A stretch of 64,000 nt of DNA from Mycocentrospora acerina (taxonomy: Eukaryota > Ascomycota > Dothideomycetes > Pleosporales), in assembly GCA_022701365.1 (NCBI GenBank), contig JAKUHH010000236.1:1-64000 (forward strand), in the 5' to 3' direction. The notes beneath the pieces were generated by a model. That model saw only the letters and a list, made by a program, of their open reading frames with translations. It was not told the origin of the DNA and did no database searches. The translations under genes and the position numbers were made by a program. Shown here piece by piece: positions 21,860-33,459 of the stretch. Positions within the stretch are counted from its first letter, which is position 1; each line of letters begins with the position of its first letter.

Positions 21860-22190
21860 TGCGCCAAAACGAACATATCCCCATGATGAAATGAGTGTTT
21901 GTGATGGCTGATTTCGTAATAAAATAGATTCAAGTGGCAAAACGCAGAACTATTGGGCAATTGTAATATCAACGAACCATGGTTGACCAAGACAGACACG
22001 TGTATTATATTGCTCCGCAGAAAGTAGATAATCCATCCGAATCCTTCGACTTTTTTTTTCTCTTTCTTCATGTTCTCCCTCTTCACCTTGCATCACCCAT
22101 AGAAGGAAAAAAAAAGAACCCGTGCACACCAACTTCTTACCGCCGATGCTAAAAAAGCAAAGTCTAGAAATAAACACCACAGAAGAAAGA
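21860..22190. other. Intergenic region
   Basis: 331 bp between gatB and the disordered-protein gene. It contains a pyrimidine-rich stretch near 22035-22090; nothing else was seen. Confidence 0.4.
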
Positions 22191-23688
22191 ATGAATTACA
22201 GTTCTCCGCATCGACGTCGTCGAGGCCGCCATGGCCGCGACAAAGAGGAGGAGGAAGAGCAGAGACAAGGGAATATTGAGGCGCTTGGTAAGTTGCGAGA
22301 GCGGATTGAGAAGACGGTGAGGGGTGGGAGGGGAGGGGAGAAGAAGAATGTAGAAGGGAAAAGAGAAGCAGAAGAGAAGAAGAAAGTTGATGTGAATGTG
22401 GAAGTGCCGGTGCAGAGATACCATACGTGGCATTCTGGGAGGATGAGAAAAGAGCTTTTGGGGGGTTGGATGAGGAAACGGCTGGGGAAAGTGAAGGAGG
22501 AAGATGATGATGGTTATGATGAAGGAGAAGAAGAAGAAGGGCAGAGTGAAGGGGAGGCGGTAGGTGTAAAGGTAAGTGTTGATTTTTTTTTCCTCTTACC
22601 TTCCCTTTCAGTGACATGTATTCCGTCTGTTGAGACGGCGATTGGAACCCCAGGAGAAGAGAGAAGAGATAAATAAGACTAACGAGAAAATACAGGGTAA
22701 AAATCGTTCAATGTCGGCTTTACAGCATAACGAGAGTCGTGGATCTCGTCGTCATGAACGAGGAGTTTCAGCCGGTCAATCATCAGCCTCGTCGATTGGT
22801 AGGACCGCCAGCTTTGCGTCTCTCGATGCGATGACATTGCCGTCGGCTAGATGTTCTTCTCTCTCTGGGAGCAAACCGGAGGGGAAGTTTGATCTGAAGA
22901 AGCGGTTGAGTGGAACTAGATTGGGAGATCTAGCGGGATTGTCGGCACAAGACGAAGAGAGAATTAGAGGGTTGATGGGGGAGCTGGAGGGCCAAACGTC
23001 AGAACTGACTGAGATGGAGAACATACGGATTCAGGATGATGTACGTATATCACCCTTCTGCCTCCTTCTCTCTCCTTCCCTCTATCTAATCTGCCCATCC
23101 GCGTCAACAATGGAAAGCACCATCTTCCAACAGGCAGAAATTTGTTATAAAAGTAGTATCATACTAACACCTTTCCAGGCATGGGCATCAGATCTCATCA
23201 CCGCACATGCCAACGCCAACGCCCACGCCCCCTTCCCTCTTTCCGCCACCCGCGCAGCCGTCCAGCAGCGCCTAGCACACATCGACTCCAAAGCCGCGCA
23301 GGAACACCAAAAAGCAAAGGATCAACCACACCACCACCAACAACAACACCGCCCCCTCATTCCACCACTCCTCGATCAATCTCCCTCCGTTTCGGTGCCC
23401 ACGCAGACAGTCACAAGCAGTGCGAAGAAACAGCCGGAATACCGGTACCTCCGCCCGACACATGCGTCGCTTGCGAAAGTACGGGGAAGGTCTTCGGCGG
23501 CGGCGGGAGATGGTGATGCGAAGGCGAGTAAGGAAAGTGTGGGTGCGGGTGTGAGTGTGGGGTATCCTGGTTCTTCCCGGCGCAGGGAGCAGCAGCAGCA
23601 GTGGGGTGGAAGTGTGGAGACGGAGATGCGGTCGTGGCCGCCGGGGAATGAGGATGGGCAGCCGGTGGGATCGTGGAGGGATGTCTGA
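22191..23688 (+). CDS. Unknown, largely disordered fungal protein
   Basis: Three exons: 22191-22571, 22696-23040 and 23179-23688, encoding 411 residues. Intron 1 (124 bp) and intron 2 (138 bp) have clean GTAAGT/GTACGT donors. Exon 1 is very rich in E, K and R. The middle exon has a serine-rich part followed by a conserved-looking segment, FDLKKRLSGTRLGDLAGLSAQDEERIRGLMGELEG. The third exon has AWASDLITAHANANAHAPFPLSATRAAVQQRLAHIDS, then histidine/glutamine repeats and a glycine-rich tail. No enzymatic domain was recognised. Intron 2 is a multiple of three with no stop, so its retention would still give an open protein. The start could also be the in-frame ATG at 22146. Confidence 0.72.
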
Positions 23689-23704
23689 TGGGACTTTTCG
23701 TTTG

Positions 23705-23750
23705 GTCTTGTTCTTGTTCTTGTTCTTGTTCTTGTTCTTGTTCTTGTTCT
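23705..23750 (+). repeat. Hexanucleotide microsatellite (TTCTTG)n
   Basis: About seven near-perfect copies of TTCTTG, 17 bp after the stop codon of the disordered-protein gene, probably within its 3' UTR. Such tracts vary in length between strains. Confidence 0.85.
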
Positions 23751-24530
23751 TTTTCTGTGGCTTTTCTTCCGTGACTTCAGAAGGTCTTGGTGGGGTTTAT
23801 TAACTAGATGGCCATGTTGAGAAAGTCAAGATTGACATCGCCGTGTTGGCTTGGGAATAGACAAGTAGAAAGATGAGGACGAAGGTCGGAATAATGTCAA
23901 TCTATAATTCAATCAGAGAGTTCGTAGACTGAGAGATGAAAAATGTGAAAAAGAAGTATTCAGACTGGTTAAATGACTGGAATTTGACTATGTATGGCGA
24001 AGCAGCCAGGAAGAAAGAAAGAAAAGAAATTATGACCTGATATGAATTAAAGGCAAAGATTATGCGCAAGTCGATATCATCAATTTGTTTCAGTTGAGCA
24101 GAGAAAATTCATCAAAACTTCTGCTCAACGTCAAACTGGAGGTTTCATTCGATAGCTTTTCAGCTGCGAGTGTACGAGTCAAAATCAATGAACTGGATGT
24201 TAGTCAAATTGGCGTTCGAAAAATCGGTGGCAGAACAAACATCACAAATGGCAAACATCACATTTCACGTCAACAGACCATGACCTCCACGCAGCACAGG
24301 GGCCGCAGAAAGCTCCAAAAGAGCAACGGTTCCTTGCGGAGACCGTCGGGCCAAAGGTTTGTTCAGGAATGGATGTATTCGCTATGAAACACCATTCCTC
24401 AGCCACCACGCTGCAAGAGTCGAATATGCGTCCGTAGACAACATAGACCCTAATGCCCATCATAAGAGTGACTTTTATCCATTTCCTCCCAGACGCCGTG
24501 TAGTCATGCATATCATCTCGGACCAGACGT
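23751..24530. other. Intergenic region
   Basis: 780 bp between convergent genes (disordered protein on +, uL15 on -). It is AT-rich and presumably contains both 3' UTRs. No gene was recognised. Confidence 0.4.
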
Positions 24531-25139
24531 TTATGCGACGAGCTGGACAACACCACCAGCCTCCTTGATCTTCTTCTCAGCCTCGGCGCTGACCCAGCGG
24601 GCGCGAACGACGATGGGGACGGGAGGGAGACGGCCCTTTCCGAGAACCTTGGAGTAGCCGAAGGAAAGGAGGTCGAGGACGGGGGCCTTGTCGGACTTCT
24701 TGGTGAGGTACTCATCGCGCTTCTCGGCGGGGATGAGCGACCAGAGCTTGTCGAGGTTGATGACGGGCTTCCAGAACTGGTTCTGGAGCTTGTGGACTAA
24801 AAAACTATATTAGCCTTTGCGACTGGAATCTGGCAGCGTCGACGACATACAGTATCTCATTCCGACCTTTCCGAAGTAACCGGGATGGTACTTGTCGATG
24901 TTGGTCCTGTGGTGGTGCTGACCACCGGCCATACCACGACCACCAGGATGCTTCCTCTGTGCGGTTGTCAGTATGTGGTGGAAAATCCTCGTCGCATGGG
25001 TATACTAACGTGCTTTCCGACACGTCCGTGACCGGCGGAAACATGGCCGCGGTGCTTGCGGGTCTTGGTCAACCTGAATTAATTGTGTTAACAAGGCGCA
25101 TTGTTTCGTGCACTTCGATGGCTACATACCTGGTAGGCA
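24531..25139 (-). CDS. rpl28: 60S ribosomal protein uL15 (yeast RPL28, human L27a)
   Basis: Four exons on the minus strand: 25129-25139, 25010-25073, 24851-24956 and 24531-24796, encoding 148 residues (yeast 149). The first exon carries only MPT plus two bases. The introns are 55, 53 and 54 bp. Diagnostic sequence: RKHRGHVSAGHGRVGKHRKHPGGRG, the HHHR segment, NIDKYHPGYFGKVGMRYFHKLQN and the C-terminal AGGVVQLVA. uL15 sits in the large subunit near the exit side and is one of the most conserved eukaryotic ribosomal proteins. A very short first exon followed by a short intron is common in fungal ribosomal protein genes. Confidence 0.97.
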
Positions 25140-25428
25140 TATTGTTGGCTGTGAGGTTGGTTAGTACTGAGAGGCTCGCTTCGCAAATCGAATTTCGAAG
25201 TGGTAGACTCAACTAAGCGAGGCCCCACGCGGACCATCGTTTATCCGACAGTCACGTGCACCCGCGTTGACGTGCATTCTACATCCAAACATCATCGACA
25301 TGCACAACCAACATATGAAAACAAGTGTAGACGTGGAAGTTGATAGTGATCGATTTAAACATCCCCACGCGACGTTTGTAGTAACATCCCAATGTACCAA
25401 CCATTTCGCTATGCTATACGACAACACC

Positions 25429-28400
25429 TCATGATCCCCAGTACGGCGTCCGTAACCCAACAAAAGCTGAACCTGCACTGTCTGGTTCATCCTTCTTCCG
25501 CTGCCCTGCGAGCTGTTCAAATGTTAGCAGTGGTCGAACAGAATCACCTTAGCTAACGTACCTCCAACTGTATGTGTCTATGGACGTGAACAAGCCAGTC
25601 CACATAGCTCTGTGCCTCATTGTTGCGGTCCTCATACAGTAACCTAGCAAACTCGTACTCTGCACCATCCAAGCCCTGTCGGGCAAGCTGTATTGTGAGC
25701 GCTTTGGAAGCTCTTGTGCCTTCTAGGTATTGAAGAATGTTTCGCACTTGTGCATTCAAGTGTGTCTCGAGCACAGGCAGTGTCGACTGGAACGGGTCGA
25801 TTGTCTTTAAGCTGTTTTGCTCGGGGCCGAAGAGATCCTCCAACAGATTCGGCGACACTTGCGAATGTAGCCACAATAAGCATATTTGGCCATTGTCAAC
25901 GAGATAAGCGCCTCCCTCCTCAACCTTGGCGAAAGATGCTCGTATGCTCTCTGGCATCCTCAGGTGACCATTTTCGTTTGCAAATCCATCCCTCTCGTCA
26001 AGGTTGTGCAGGGAGATGATTCTTGGGTAGAGGTATAGCGAAAGCTCCAACGCTCCCATTGATTTGATCATCTTCATGTCGTGCACTCTCCTGTCAGTTG
26101 GCTCCTTGCCTCCTTTGAAGGCTCTAGACTTGATCAACCCAAGGATGTACATGCTGAACTCCTTTAGGTTTTCCGGTAAGACAAGCTGCCCAGGTGGGTT
26201 GTTGCCTGTGAAGTTTTTCCTGTAACCTGCAAGGATGTCCACTGTTTTCTCAGTAAGAGCTCCTCGAATGTCTTTCAAGTTCTTCTCAGTCATACGAGCA
26301 GCGGCTTCTTTGGCAATAATATTGACAACAGCGTCCTGATCGACAAACTTCATGCACTCTCCTGTGTTCTGACTGACGCTCGCCACAACATTGCTACATC
26401 GCACTCGTCGCTCCCCGCTGGCAGTTGTGTAGAGAAGGGCACTCTGGAAATGGGCATCGAGTTTCGGGTCAAGCTTCCCATCGTAGCTAAACATGACGCC
26501 GATTGCTTTGTCGGCATCAATGACTCCAAATTCAAGGTCAGCTCCAAACGTATGGTGGTAGAAATTGCCGTGGTACGCCGACACCTGGAGGCCATTCGAG
26601 CATCGGACCTTCATCAGCGCTTGATAGCCAGTCTCCCGCGTAACCGTATGCGTAATCTCCTTTGCCAGCTTGAGTGTGTCTCGAGGCGAGTGGAAGTTGG
26701 GGTAGTAGAATATCTCTCCACCTGTTGTAGCTGAGATATGACCTAAGTAGCGTTAGTTTATGTGAGATTGCCAAAAAAAATTTGAATTTGTCTCACCGAT
26801 CGTCGCAATATCGAGATAGCCACCGCTGGGCGCTGCCATGAAAAAGTCCACTCCGATTCCGTTCTGAACCATCTTCTCTGCAGTCTTCCGGAATCCAGGA
26901 TGCTCAGTAGTAAGCAGCTTCCTCTCAGCATCAGTGTTATGCATATTTCCATCTTCGCGAGCGAACAGGCGTCCCGGACCCACGGTGGGTAGTGCGGATA
27001 GAGAGCACACAATCTTTCCTCCTGTGGCCGACAGCGCCGCCAATGCCGAGTCTAGCGTGGGCAATAGAGCTGGCTCGGGGTTCTTCTCCTGTATGAACAT
27101 GTCTGGGAGTTGCGTGAGGAGCGAAGTTATGACAGTCTTGGACTCCACAGGATCGACGAAAAGGCCTTCGCTGAATGGTAGAAATGGGTCTTCGATGTCT
27201 GGCATTACTAACATTTGCGCCGCATCCAACTTTGGGCTCAGGTTGTAGAAATGAATTGCCTTGTCAAAAGTCATAATGCCAACTTTCGCGCCTTTCGGAA
27301 TACGTGTTACAGGGTTCCCTTCTTCACTGCCATCAGTTGACTCGCCGTAGAGAGCACTCGCGATACCCTCGCAGAAAGCAGCGAGGAAACCACGGTTAAT
27401 AGCTTCAGCTGTGACATCGATCAAGAACAGCCATCGTAGGCCAACGGGCTCTTTGGACCAGTATTCTTTAGGTACCATGAAGTCGACAGTGCCCAAAGTC
27501 AACTCCGGCCGTTCAAGTCTATCCACCCTTGCACCGCTTTGATCTGTGGGCGAGAAGTAATCCCCTGGTACATCGTTGGGGAAGTCGCACATGTTGCAGA
27601 CGAACTTGTTTCCGCCTGCTTTAAATTGCATAAAGGGATTAATATATGCTCGACATCTCCTGCATCTCGGGGGGCCTGTCTCGCCAAAGTCTAGCACTGG
27701 AATCGGTTGTTCGCCTTCTTGTAGAGGAGCCAATGGCTGCAGGACGAGGCCAAGTGGCAGGGCAGTTGCAGCCAGAGCATCAGCTGATATCGGGATACTG
27801 TTCAAGGTCAATCGTGCATACTTGGGCGAGGAATTGCCCTGGTCGAAGGCAACAAATGGGACAGTAGCGGGGGGCGCCAAGTGATGCTCCATGGTGGGAT
27901 ATATGTGTTCCAGGTAATATTTTGCGGCGAGATCTCGCGACCGCGGCACACTGGGTATCTGCTCGGGGTCCACACGACCCTGGGCAGACGAGGCCGCAGA
28001 TCCAGCAAGCGGTGTTCCTGGAGTTCGCGCAGCATGTTGCATAGGCGAAGCCTGGCTAGCAGGATTGAATATCGGTGTCGCCGCCGGGAACTGGCTCATG
28101 GCGGGGGTAATTTCTGGTTCTACCCATTGCGCCCCTCCAACCTGCGGCGAGCCCTGGCCATAGAACTGCGTGGGTGTTCCAGCCTGCTGTCTGCCATTGG
28201 CACTCTCTGAGTTGTATGCACCAGGTCCCTCAATCTGGTGATATGCGTGCCTGTCCTTCTTCTTAGGCCTGGGTTGCGCCGTCAACCCCACCCCACCCAT
28301 CTGTGCCGCCAGATTGTTTACATCTTGGTACGACGATCGATGCTGCAGCAACGGTGGCTGTTGTGGAAAATAGCTCTCTTGCTGTGGAGGCGCTTGCTGC

Positions 28401-28573
28401 TGTGTGGGCGTGCCCGAGTACTGGTATGGACTTTGGCCGGGGGCCGGGGCGGGACTGCCGGTCTGCTGGTATCCTGCAGGTCCGGCTGCGACAGGAGGCC
28501 GCCACCTGGTGGGATCATCTTTTCGCGGGGGGCCATTTGGGTTTGGCGAGCCCTGGCTGGGGGCGTTGTACAT
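25429..28573 (-). CDS. sec24: COPII coat protein SEC24
   Basis: Three exons: 26797-28573, 25562-26742 and 25429-25512, encoding 1013 residues. The introns are 54 and 49 bp with matching phases (IATI|GHIS and QLE|LAGQRKK). SEC24 is the cargo-binding subunit of the inner COPII coat, pairing with SEC23 for ER-to-Golgi export. The N-terminal 200 residues are P-, Q- and G-rich. A zinc finger follows with Cys304, Cys307, Cys326 and Cys329 (CRRC...CNMC). The trunk domain includes FLIDVTAEAINRGFL, and the beta-sandwich, helical and gelsolin-like regions follow. The extreme C-terminus is supplied by the small last exon (ends TPYWGS); without it the frame stops early. Confidence 0.95.
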
Positions 28574-29367
28574 GGCGGCGGCGGCGCGGGGATGCTGATG
28601 GTCGGCGGTCGATGGTCGATGCTACAACAACTGGAACGGGAACGGGAAACACGTCGTCGCGCGTCACAGTTGGGACGGAGGGACAGTGGAGCGTAGAGGA
28701 ATGCGGCAGACGATCATGCCAGGGGACAAGAGCATGCCTGGCCGACTTCGAGGTGAAGACCGATCTGGAGATCTGGCCCAACCGTTGTACTTTCCATACA
28801 GAGAGGTCCGAGCTCCATTCCGTCTTCACATGCATGCGCGAGTGTTGAGATGCTGTTCTCACGCACAAGTTGCATCGTGTCATAGTCAGTCGAGAAAAGA
28901 GACACATACGGAATGTAGTACTCGATTTTACTTTTGTGCTACAAGCCATTCAGAAGAATGACTGAAGCTGACCAGCGAATTGATGCTCGAGAACATGAAG
29001 AGCAGGGGTCCAGCAGGTCGCGTGGCAGATAACATGTCATGCATATCGCTGTCGATGAGTAGAGAACACAAGTGCCACAAGCATAACGTTACAAAAAAAA
29101 TGCTCCTGTTTGCTAGATCAAGTTATACACCATACATCTTTTCGTCGCAAGTCCAACTCCCCAATGCAACCACAAAGCTCGACTGCATCAAATGCCGTAT
29201 CAAGAGCTGAGCACATACTCTCATGTATATCTATGATCTGCCAGACTACACCGTCTCCACGGCTCTTCTAATCCCTCGGGACCAATTGTTGCTTCAACTT
29301 CAATTGACCGTCTAACCGAGACCATGTCAAAGCAAGTATGCGTTTCCACCACAACACCGCAATCATA
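28574..29367. other. Intergenic region
   Basis: 794 bp between the SEC24 start and the AP-2 sigma stop, containing the SEC24 promoter. Several ORFs overlap it on both strands but have no coding character. Confidence 0.4.
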
Positions 29368-30098
29368 CTATTCAAGCTTATCCAAATGAGCTAACCGTGT
29401 CAAAACAACCTGTTTACTCGTCTCTTCAATCTCCCCTGCCAGGAACACCTCGTCGAGGATTGCGTAAACCTGGGTGCCGTCAGTCATCACTTCCCCAATC
29501 CCTCTTCATCCCGTATGCGCCAGCCTTGTACTTCTCTTCCCACTCACCTTGTAAAAGTTGAACACCAAGTCCAACTCACACACGTTCCCAAAGAACGCAT
29601 CCAGCACCTCAACGAAGAAATGTATGGCCTCGAGATACGCCAGCTCGTTGTCGTTTGTGTCTACACATGCGCAGAAGAACAGCCCTGCGTACCGCCGGTA
29701 TACAATCTTGGACATGTTACGAAACTCGACGAAGTTGGACTGGTGTTTTTGGTCGCGTGGCGCGATCAGGCGGTGGACCTGATACGTTCTGTCAGCGACG
29801 GTCGGCATATCGCTCGAGGCGGTGTCGGTGGCGGCGGCGGCGGCGGCGGCAGCGGAAAGGGACGGGGAGATGTACCTCGCCCTTTAGCTTAACTTTCTCC
29901 TCATCCTATGCAGCCGTCAGTTATAAATCCCGGAAACAACATGGAACAGAGCCATCTTACACTGTATGGCGCATACCACTTCGCCAGTCGCGTTTTCCCT
30001 CTGTGGCGCGAAGATTGTCAGGGGGGACAGTAAAGGGCATGCCCAGATGGGGGGACTACGTACTGGCGGTTCTGAATCAGAACGAAGGAGAGCACCAT
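29368..30098 (-). CDS. aps2: AP-2 complex subunit sigma (clathrin adaptor small chain)
   Basis: Five exons on the minus strand: 30064-30098, 29961-30000, 29876-29905, 29548-29778 and 29368-29469, encoding 145 residues (human AP2S1 142). The protein begins MVLSFVLIQNRQGKTRLAKWYAPY, followed by KVKLKGEVHRLIAPRDQKHQSNFVEF and KIVYRRYAGLFFC. It then has LAYLEAIHFFVEVLDAFF and the end LTRLAHLDKLE. These features are diagnostic of sigma2 rather than sigma1 or sigma3. It is part of the AP-2 core that binds dileucine sorting signals at the plasma membrane. The second and third exons are only 40 and 30 nt. Intron 3 contains a (GGC)n run. Confidence 0.95.
29829..29850 (+). repeat. (GGC)n trinucleotide run inside an intron
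   Basis: About seven GGC units lie within intron 3 of the AP-2 sigma gene, between exons 29548-29778 and 29876-29905. Confidence 0.8.
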
Positions 30099-30370
30099 AT
30101 TTGCCGGACGGGGTGGTCGACTCGACGCGGCGCGCAGGACGTGTCGTGACGGTGTCGGCCCGCGGTCGCCGTCGGTGGTCGTAGTGGTAGGGTTCCTGCG
30201 GCTGGCGTGCGTCCCGCCATGAGGTCCCCTGCATGACAGCGGGGCCCGCTGTTAGCCGTGCACATCAAACGAGGCTGAACGGTTGGGTCTCTTCTAGAAT
30301 AGATCTAGCACATCATATGTGGGACAGGATGGAATAAGAAATGCTGTTTCTAGCTTCTGTGTGGCTGTCG

Positions 30371-31501
30371 CTATGGATCATCTACATAACACGTACTGGG
30401 TGCATACTCGCTTAGATGTGCTTTTGCGTATGCAAGGTCAACCTCACCCTTCTCTAGCACCAATACTGGCCTTGAGGCAGGGAGAAGTGACGAAGCCAAT
30501 ACTCTATGGCCTCTTCCCATTGATCTAAACGACCTTCGACGCCTTGCAATCCTTCTACGCATGAATTTCTTGAACAAGTCCGCAGCTGCAGACGTCGTTG
30601 AGGGAGAACAAGCAGAAGACTCAGAAGCCACTGGCGAACAAGATTCAACCTCAGCTGGGATGGCATTTACCATAGACATATCGTCATCCTTATCTGGGAT
30701 TCCTTCTACTTCCTGAAGCGAGAGAGTAAGCGGTGACGGAGAAAGAACATTCGAACGCCTTCCTGCCGTTACAAGCAGTGCGTCCCACATGCCATCCTTC
30801 CCGGTACTTGTACCGCTCTCCATACGGTCTCCCAATTCCAAGACGCCATCTTGTTCGAGCGGTGCCGTCAAGTTGGGTAATGTGTTGAACCCAACGACAG
30901 GAAACCCGGTGGCTACTGGTGTGTGGACACCAAACTGCTTGCCCCACCGGCACTCGCTAGGGTAAGAACATTTGTTCCAGCAATCCTTGCGAACCTTGAA
31001 GTTATGGTTATGATTCTTGAAGGTATCCTCAAGACTTGTATCTTTGGTTGGCGCAGAGCTCTTGTGCAGTCCCTTGACCAGATTCCTCTGCCCGTCCTTC
31101 TTCCAGCGACTCCAAGCCTTCCAGCCTTGGTAGTCAAACTCGCTCCCGCAGGCCCGGTGTTTCTTTTGTCTTCTTTTTACAACGCATTTTCGCCACTCCT
31201 TGACGGTGGTGGTTCCTGAACAGAAGTGATGACCATCGTCGAGACAGCGTCTTGTCACTCCAAGACGATAGCTCCTGTGGCATTGGTGGCAGGTCCAGAC
31301 CCAGGCAAGGGGATTTGGTGGTGCTTCTGAAATGGGTGGTGCAAGTTCTGCCGGGGGCGGCAATCTTATGTTTTTGTATGTAATTGGAGATGGTGTGAGC
31401 GGTGTGCGTGGTGAGAACGGCGAAGGTGGAATTGCCAAGAAGGAGGACTTGAAGGGCGTAGGTCTGATGCTAAGGGTGCTCCTTAACCTGGCTCTTGACA
31501 T
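30371..31501 (-). CDS. Conserved-looking fungal protein with a cysteine/histidine cluster, unknown
   Basis: Single-exon ORF of 376 residues. After a basic, serine/proline-rich N-terminus (about 65 residues) comes a cluster that could bind zinc: WTCHQCHRSYRLGVTRRCLDDGHHFCSG, with further cysteines in KKHRACGSEFD and DCWNKCSYPSEC. The spacing resembles a small zinc ribbon followed by a second cysteine pair, but I cannot assign a named domain. The C-terminal part is low complexity, with an arginine-rich stretch (MRRRIARRRRSFRSMGR) that could be a nuclear signal. It lies about 270 bp from the AP-2 sigma start, on the same strand and downstream of it. The strong coding character supports a real gene; the function is unknown. 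Confidence 0.8.
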   Translation of the reverse strand: MSRARLRSTLSIRPTPFKSSFLAIPPSPFSPRTPLTPSPITYKNIRLPPPAELAPPISEAPPNPLAWVWTCHQCHRSYRLGVTRRCLDDGHHFCSGTTTVKEWRKCVVKRRQKKHRACGSEFDYQGWKAWSRWKKDGQRNLVKGLHKSSAPTKDTSLEDTFKNHNHNFKVRKDCWNKCSYPSECRWGKQFGVHTPVATGFPVVGFNTLPNLTAPLEQDGVLELGDRMESGTSTGKDGMWDALLVTAGRRSNVLSPSPLTLSLQEVEGIPDKDDDMSMVNAIPAEVESCSPVASESSACSPSTTSAAADLFKKFMRRRIARRRRSFRSMGRGHRVLASSLLPASRPVLVLEKGEVDLAYAKAHLSEYAPSTCYVDDP

Positions 31502-33459
31502 GATACTAAATGTTTTGAAACCACTGTTGATCGCTTAGGATGTTTGTTGAATACGAGGTTTGAATACTTGGGTTGAGTGTTACCGTTAGAGGGAGCGTCC
31601 AAATTTCCGCTTCCACAGACTGCAGACCACGGTCCTCATGTCAACTTTTATCAACAACGCAAAGATGAAACGATGCAACAAGCCGATACTTTCCTTTCAG
31701 CGCCACAACTCATACTGTCCAAGAAGACGCACGCAAAGAAGTTTTCAAACCGTTCTACAACTGGAATGAATCTATGAGAAAAGTTCGCCACCATTGGACA
31801 AAGCTGTACTGAAACATGGCCCTTATCCGTGGACTTTGCAGACCACTCTGATGTTGAGAATAGACGCTTTTGTCTTGATGACGGACGGTAAAGTGTTCGT
31901 GACCAGCCACATGGCCACTTTTTCCTTTGTTCGAAAACTACGGGTGCACTGTTACGTTCAAAAGGTGATTCTTTGTGAGTGAGATACTACAATGACATGT
32001 AGTATTAACATCATTCCCTTTGATAAGAAAAAATAGAATAGCAAACGTGGCTATGAAGCGATTACAAGGCCTCACCACAAGCCTTGCACATTCGAGACGA
32101 CATCCTCGAGACTTTGCATTCAACCACGCAAACAGGACGGCGGCTGATCCTCAATGAAAGCCGTTTCACCTGCCACCAACATTTCCTTATCGCAGTGTCG
32201 AAGCCGGCGAGGATAGCGAAGTGACAAGAGAAAAGCTCCCGAGTTCGGGCCTTGGACGACTCTGCTGAAAAAAAAATACGATCATCTCGATCATAAGAGC
32301 AAATCACAACAAACCTCCTGCACAACCCCAAAAGTCTAGATAGATAGCGCATCAATAGCCCGCAACCCTTGGAATCAAAAACAAAAATGAGCCCACCATC
32401 ACGCCCGTGAGGCATAATTCGCGAAACCATCCCAGAAGCAGACCACTAAGCTCCGATACAAGGACGCACTAGAACCATCAAATGTCGTGCAGATTAGTGT
32501 ATTGGTGACCAAGCCAATACCTTAGTGTGGGGAAATAGTCGGACAACAATGACTACCCGTGTCCTGGTCCTGGTCCTGGTCCTTGTCCTGGTCCTAGTCC
32601 AAGCGAAACTATAGCCCCCCCCCCTTCATCTCACGCCCACATCGCATTGCGAGCCGAAAAGCGAGCCGTAATCCGGGAGGATGGATCAGATGCTGAAAAA
32701 GTCTAAATAAAAAACACCGTAGATGCAATTTGTCACTAGGCCCTTTTATTTCCTTTCTCCAACAAAATACGCCCGTGTGTTGGTTATTGCATTACGCTGC
32801 ATGTACTGCGCCGCTCAGCGTCTCGCTCCTGCTCCTCCTCCTTCCCCTCCCTACGAGACACATGTCTTTGATTCCGTAATCAGTCGACGAGCTAGGGATC
32901 AGAAAGTCAGTGCACATGTGAAAGTCAGCTGGGCTGTAGATACTTGAATTCAAGATTCCAATGGTTCGAAGAGATAAGGAGCTTTGCTTGGCTCAGCGCC
33001 ACGCGACGCATGTGGAATTGAATGATGCTTGGTCTGATAAGAATATCATGCAGGATCACTAGATATGCTGCTAGGACGTGCCACTTGGTGATGCTTCGTA
33101 TGTGATAGGAGAGGTGGGTTTGGCTGAGTTGAAGCTCGTGTTATAGTACGAGCGTGGCAGAAGACAAGGAAGACTTTGGGTGGAATGTTGAAGTGAAATT
33201 TGTCTATTGCAATTTATCTGCAAGATGATATTATATATACACTACAGATATGAATGTAACAAGTAGTCGAAAAGCGAGCTGCAATACGGACATCAGCACG
33301 GTGCAGCTCCTTGTATGACCAGAACGACCCTGCCATAGGCGCGCGACTCTGTGTATTCACCAGAATTGGTCCCGCCAACGGGAAAGACAGGCGCAGTGGT
33401 ATCTAAGAACTCCAAACAGGCTAAAACACAATTCAAGCAAGAAACAATCAATGCGGTTT
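31502..33459. other. Intergenic region
   Basis: 1.96 kb between two minus-strand genes. It includes the probable promoter of the cysteine-cluster gene and the 3' flank of the ammonium permease gene. A hexanucleotide repeat lies at 32561-32600 and a C-run follows it. ORFs here (for example 32062-32430 on -) show no domain or codon regularity, so I leave them out. Confidence 0.45.
32561..32600 (+). repeat. Imperfect (GTCCTG)n hexanucleotide repeat
   Basis: Between six and seven units of GTCCTG with two substitutions, followed within 20 bases by a C homopolymer. Intergenic. Confidence 0.8.

Noticed and set aside
28238..28848. Plus-strand ORFs opposite the SEC24 N-terminus
   Set aside because: They are antisense shadows of the proline/glutamine-rich SEC24 exon.
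32062..32430. 122-codon minus-strand ORF
   Set aside because: Isolated, no domain, AT-rich intergenic context; cysteine content looks accidental.
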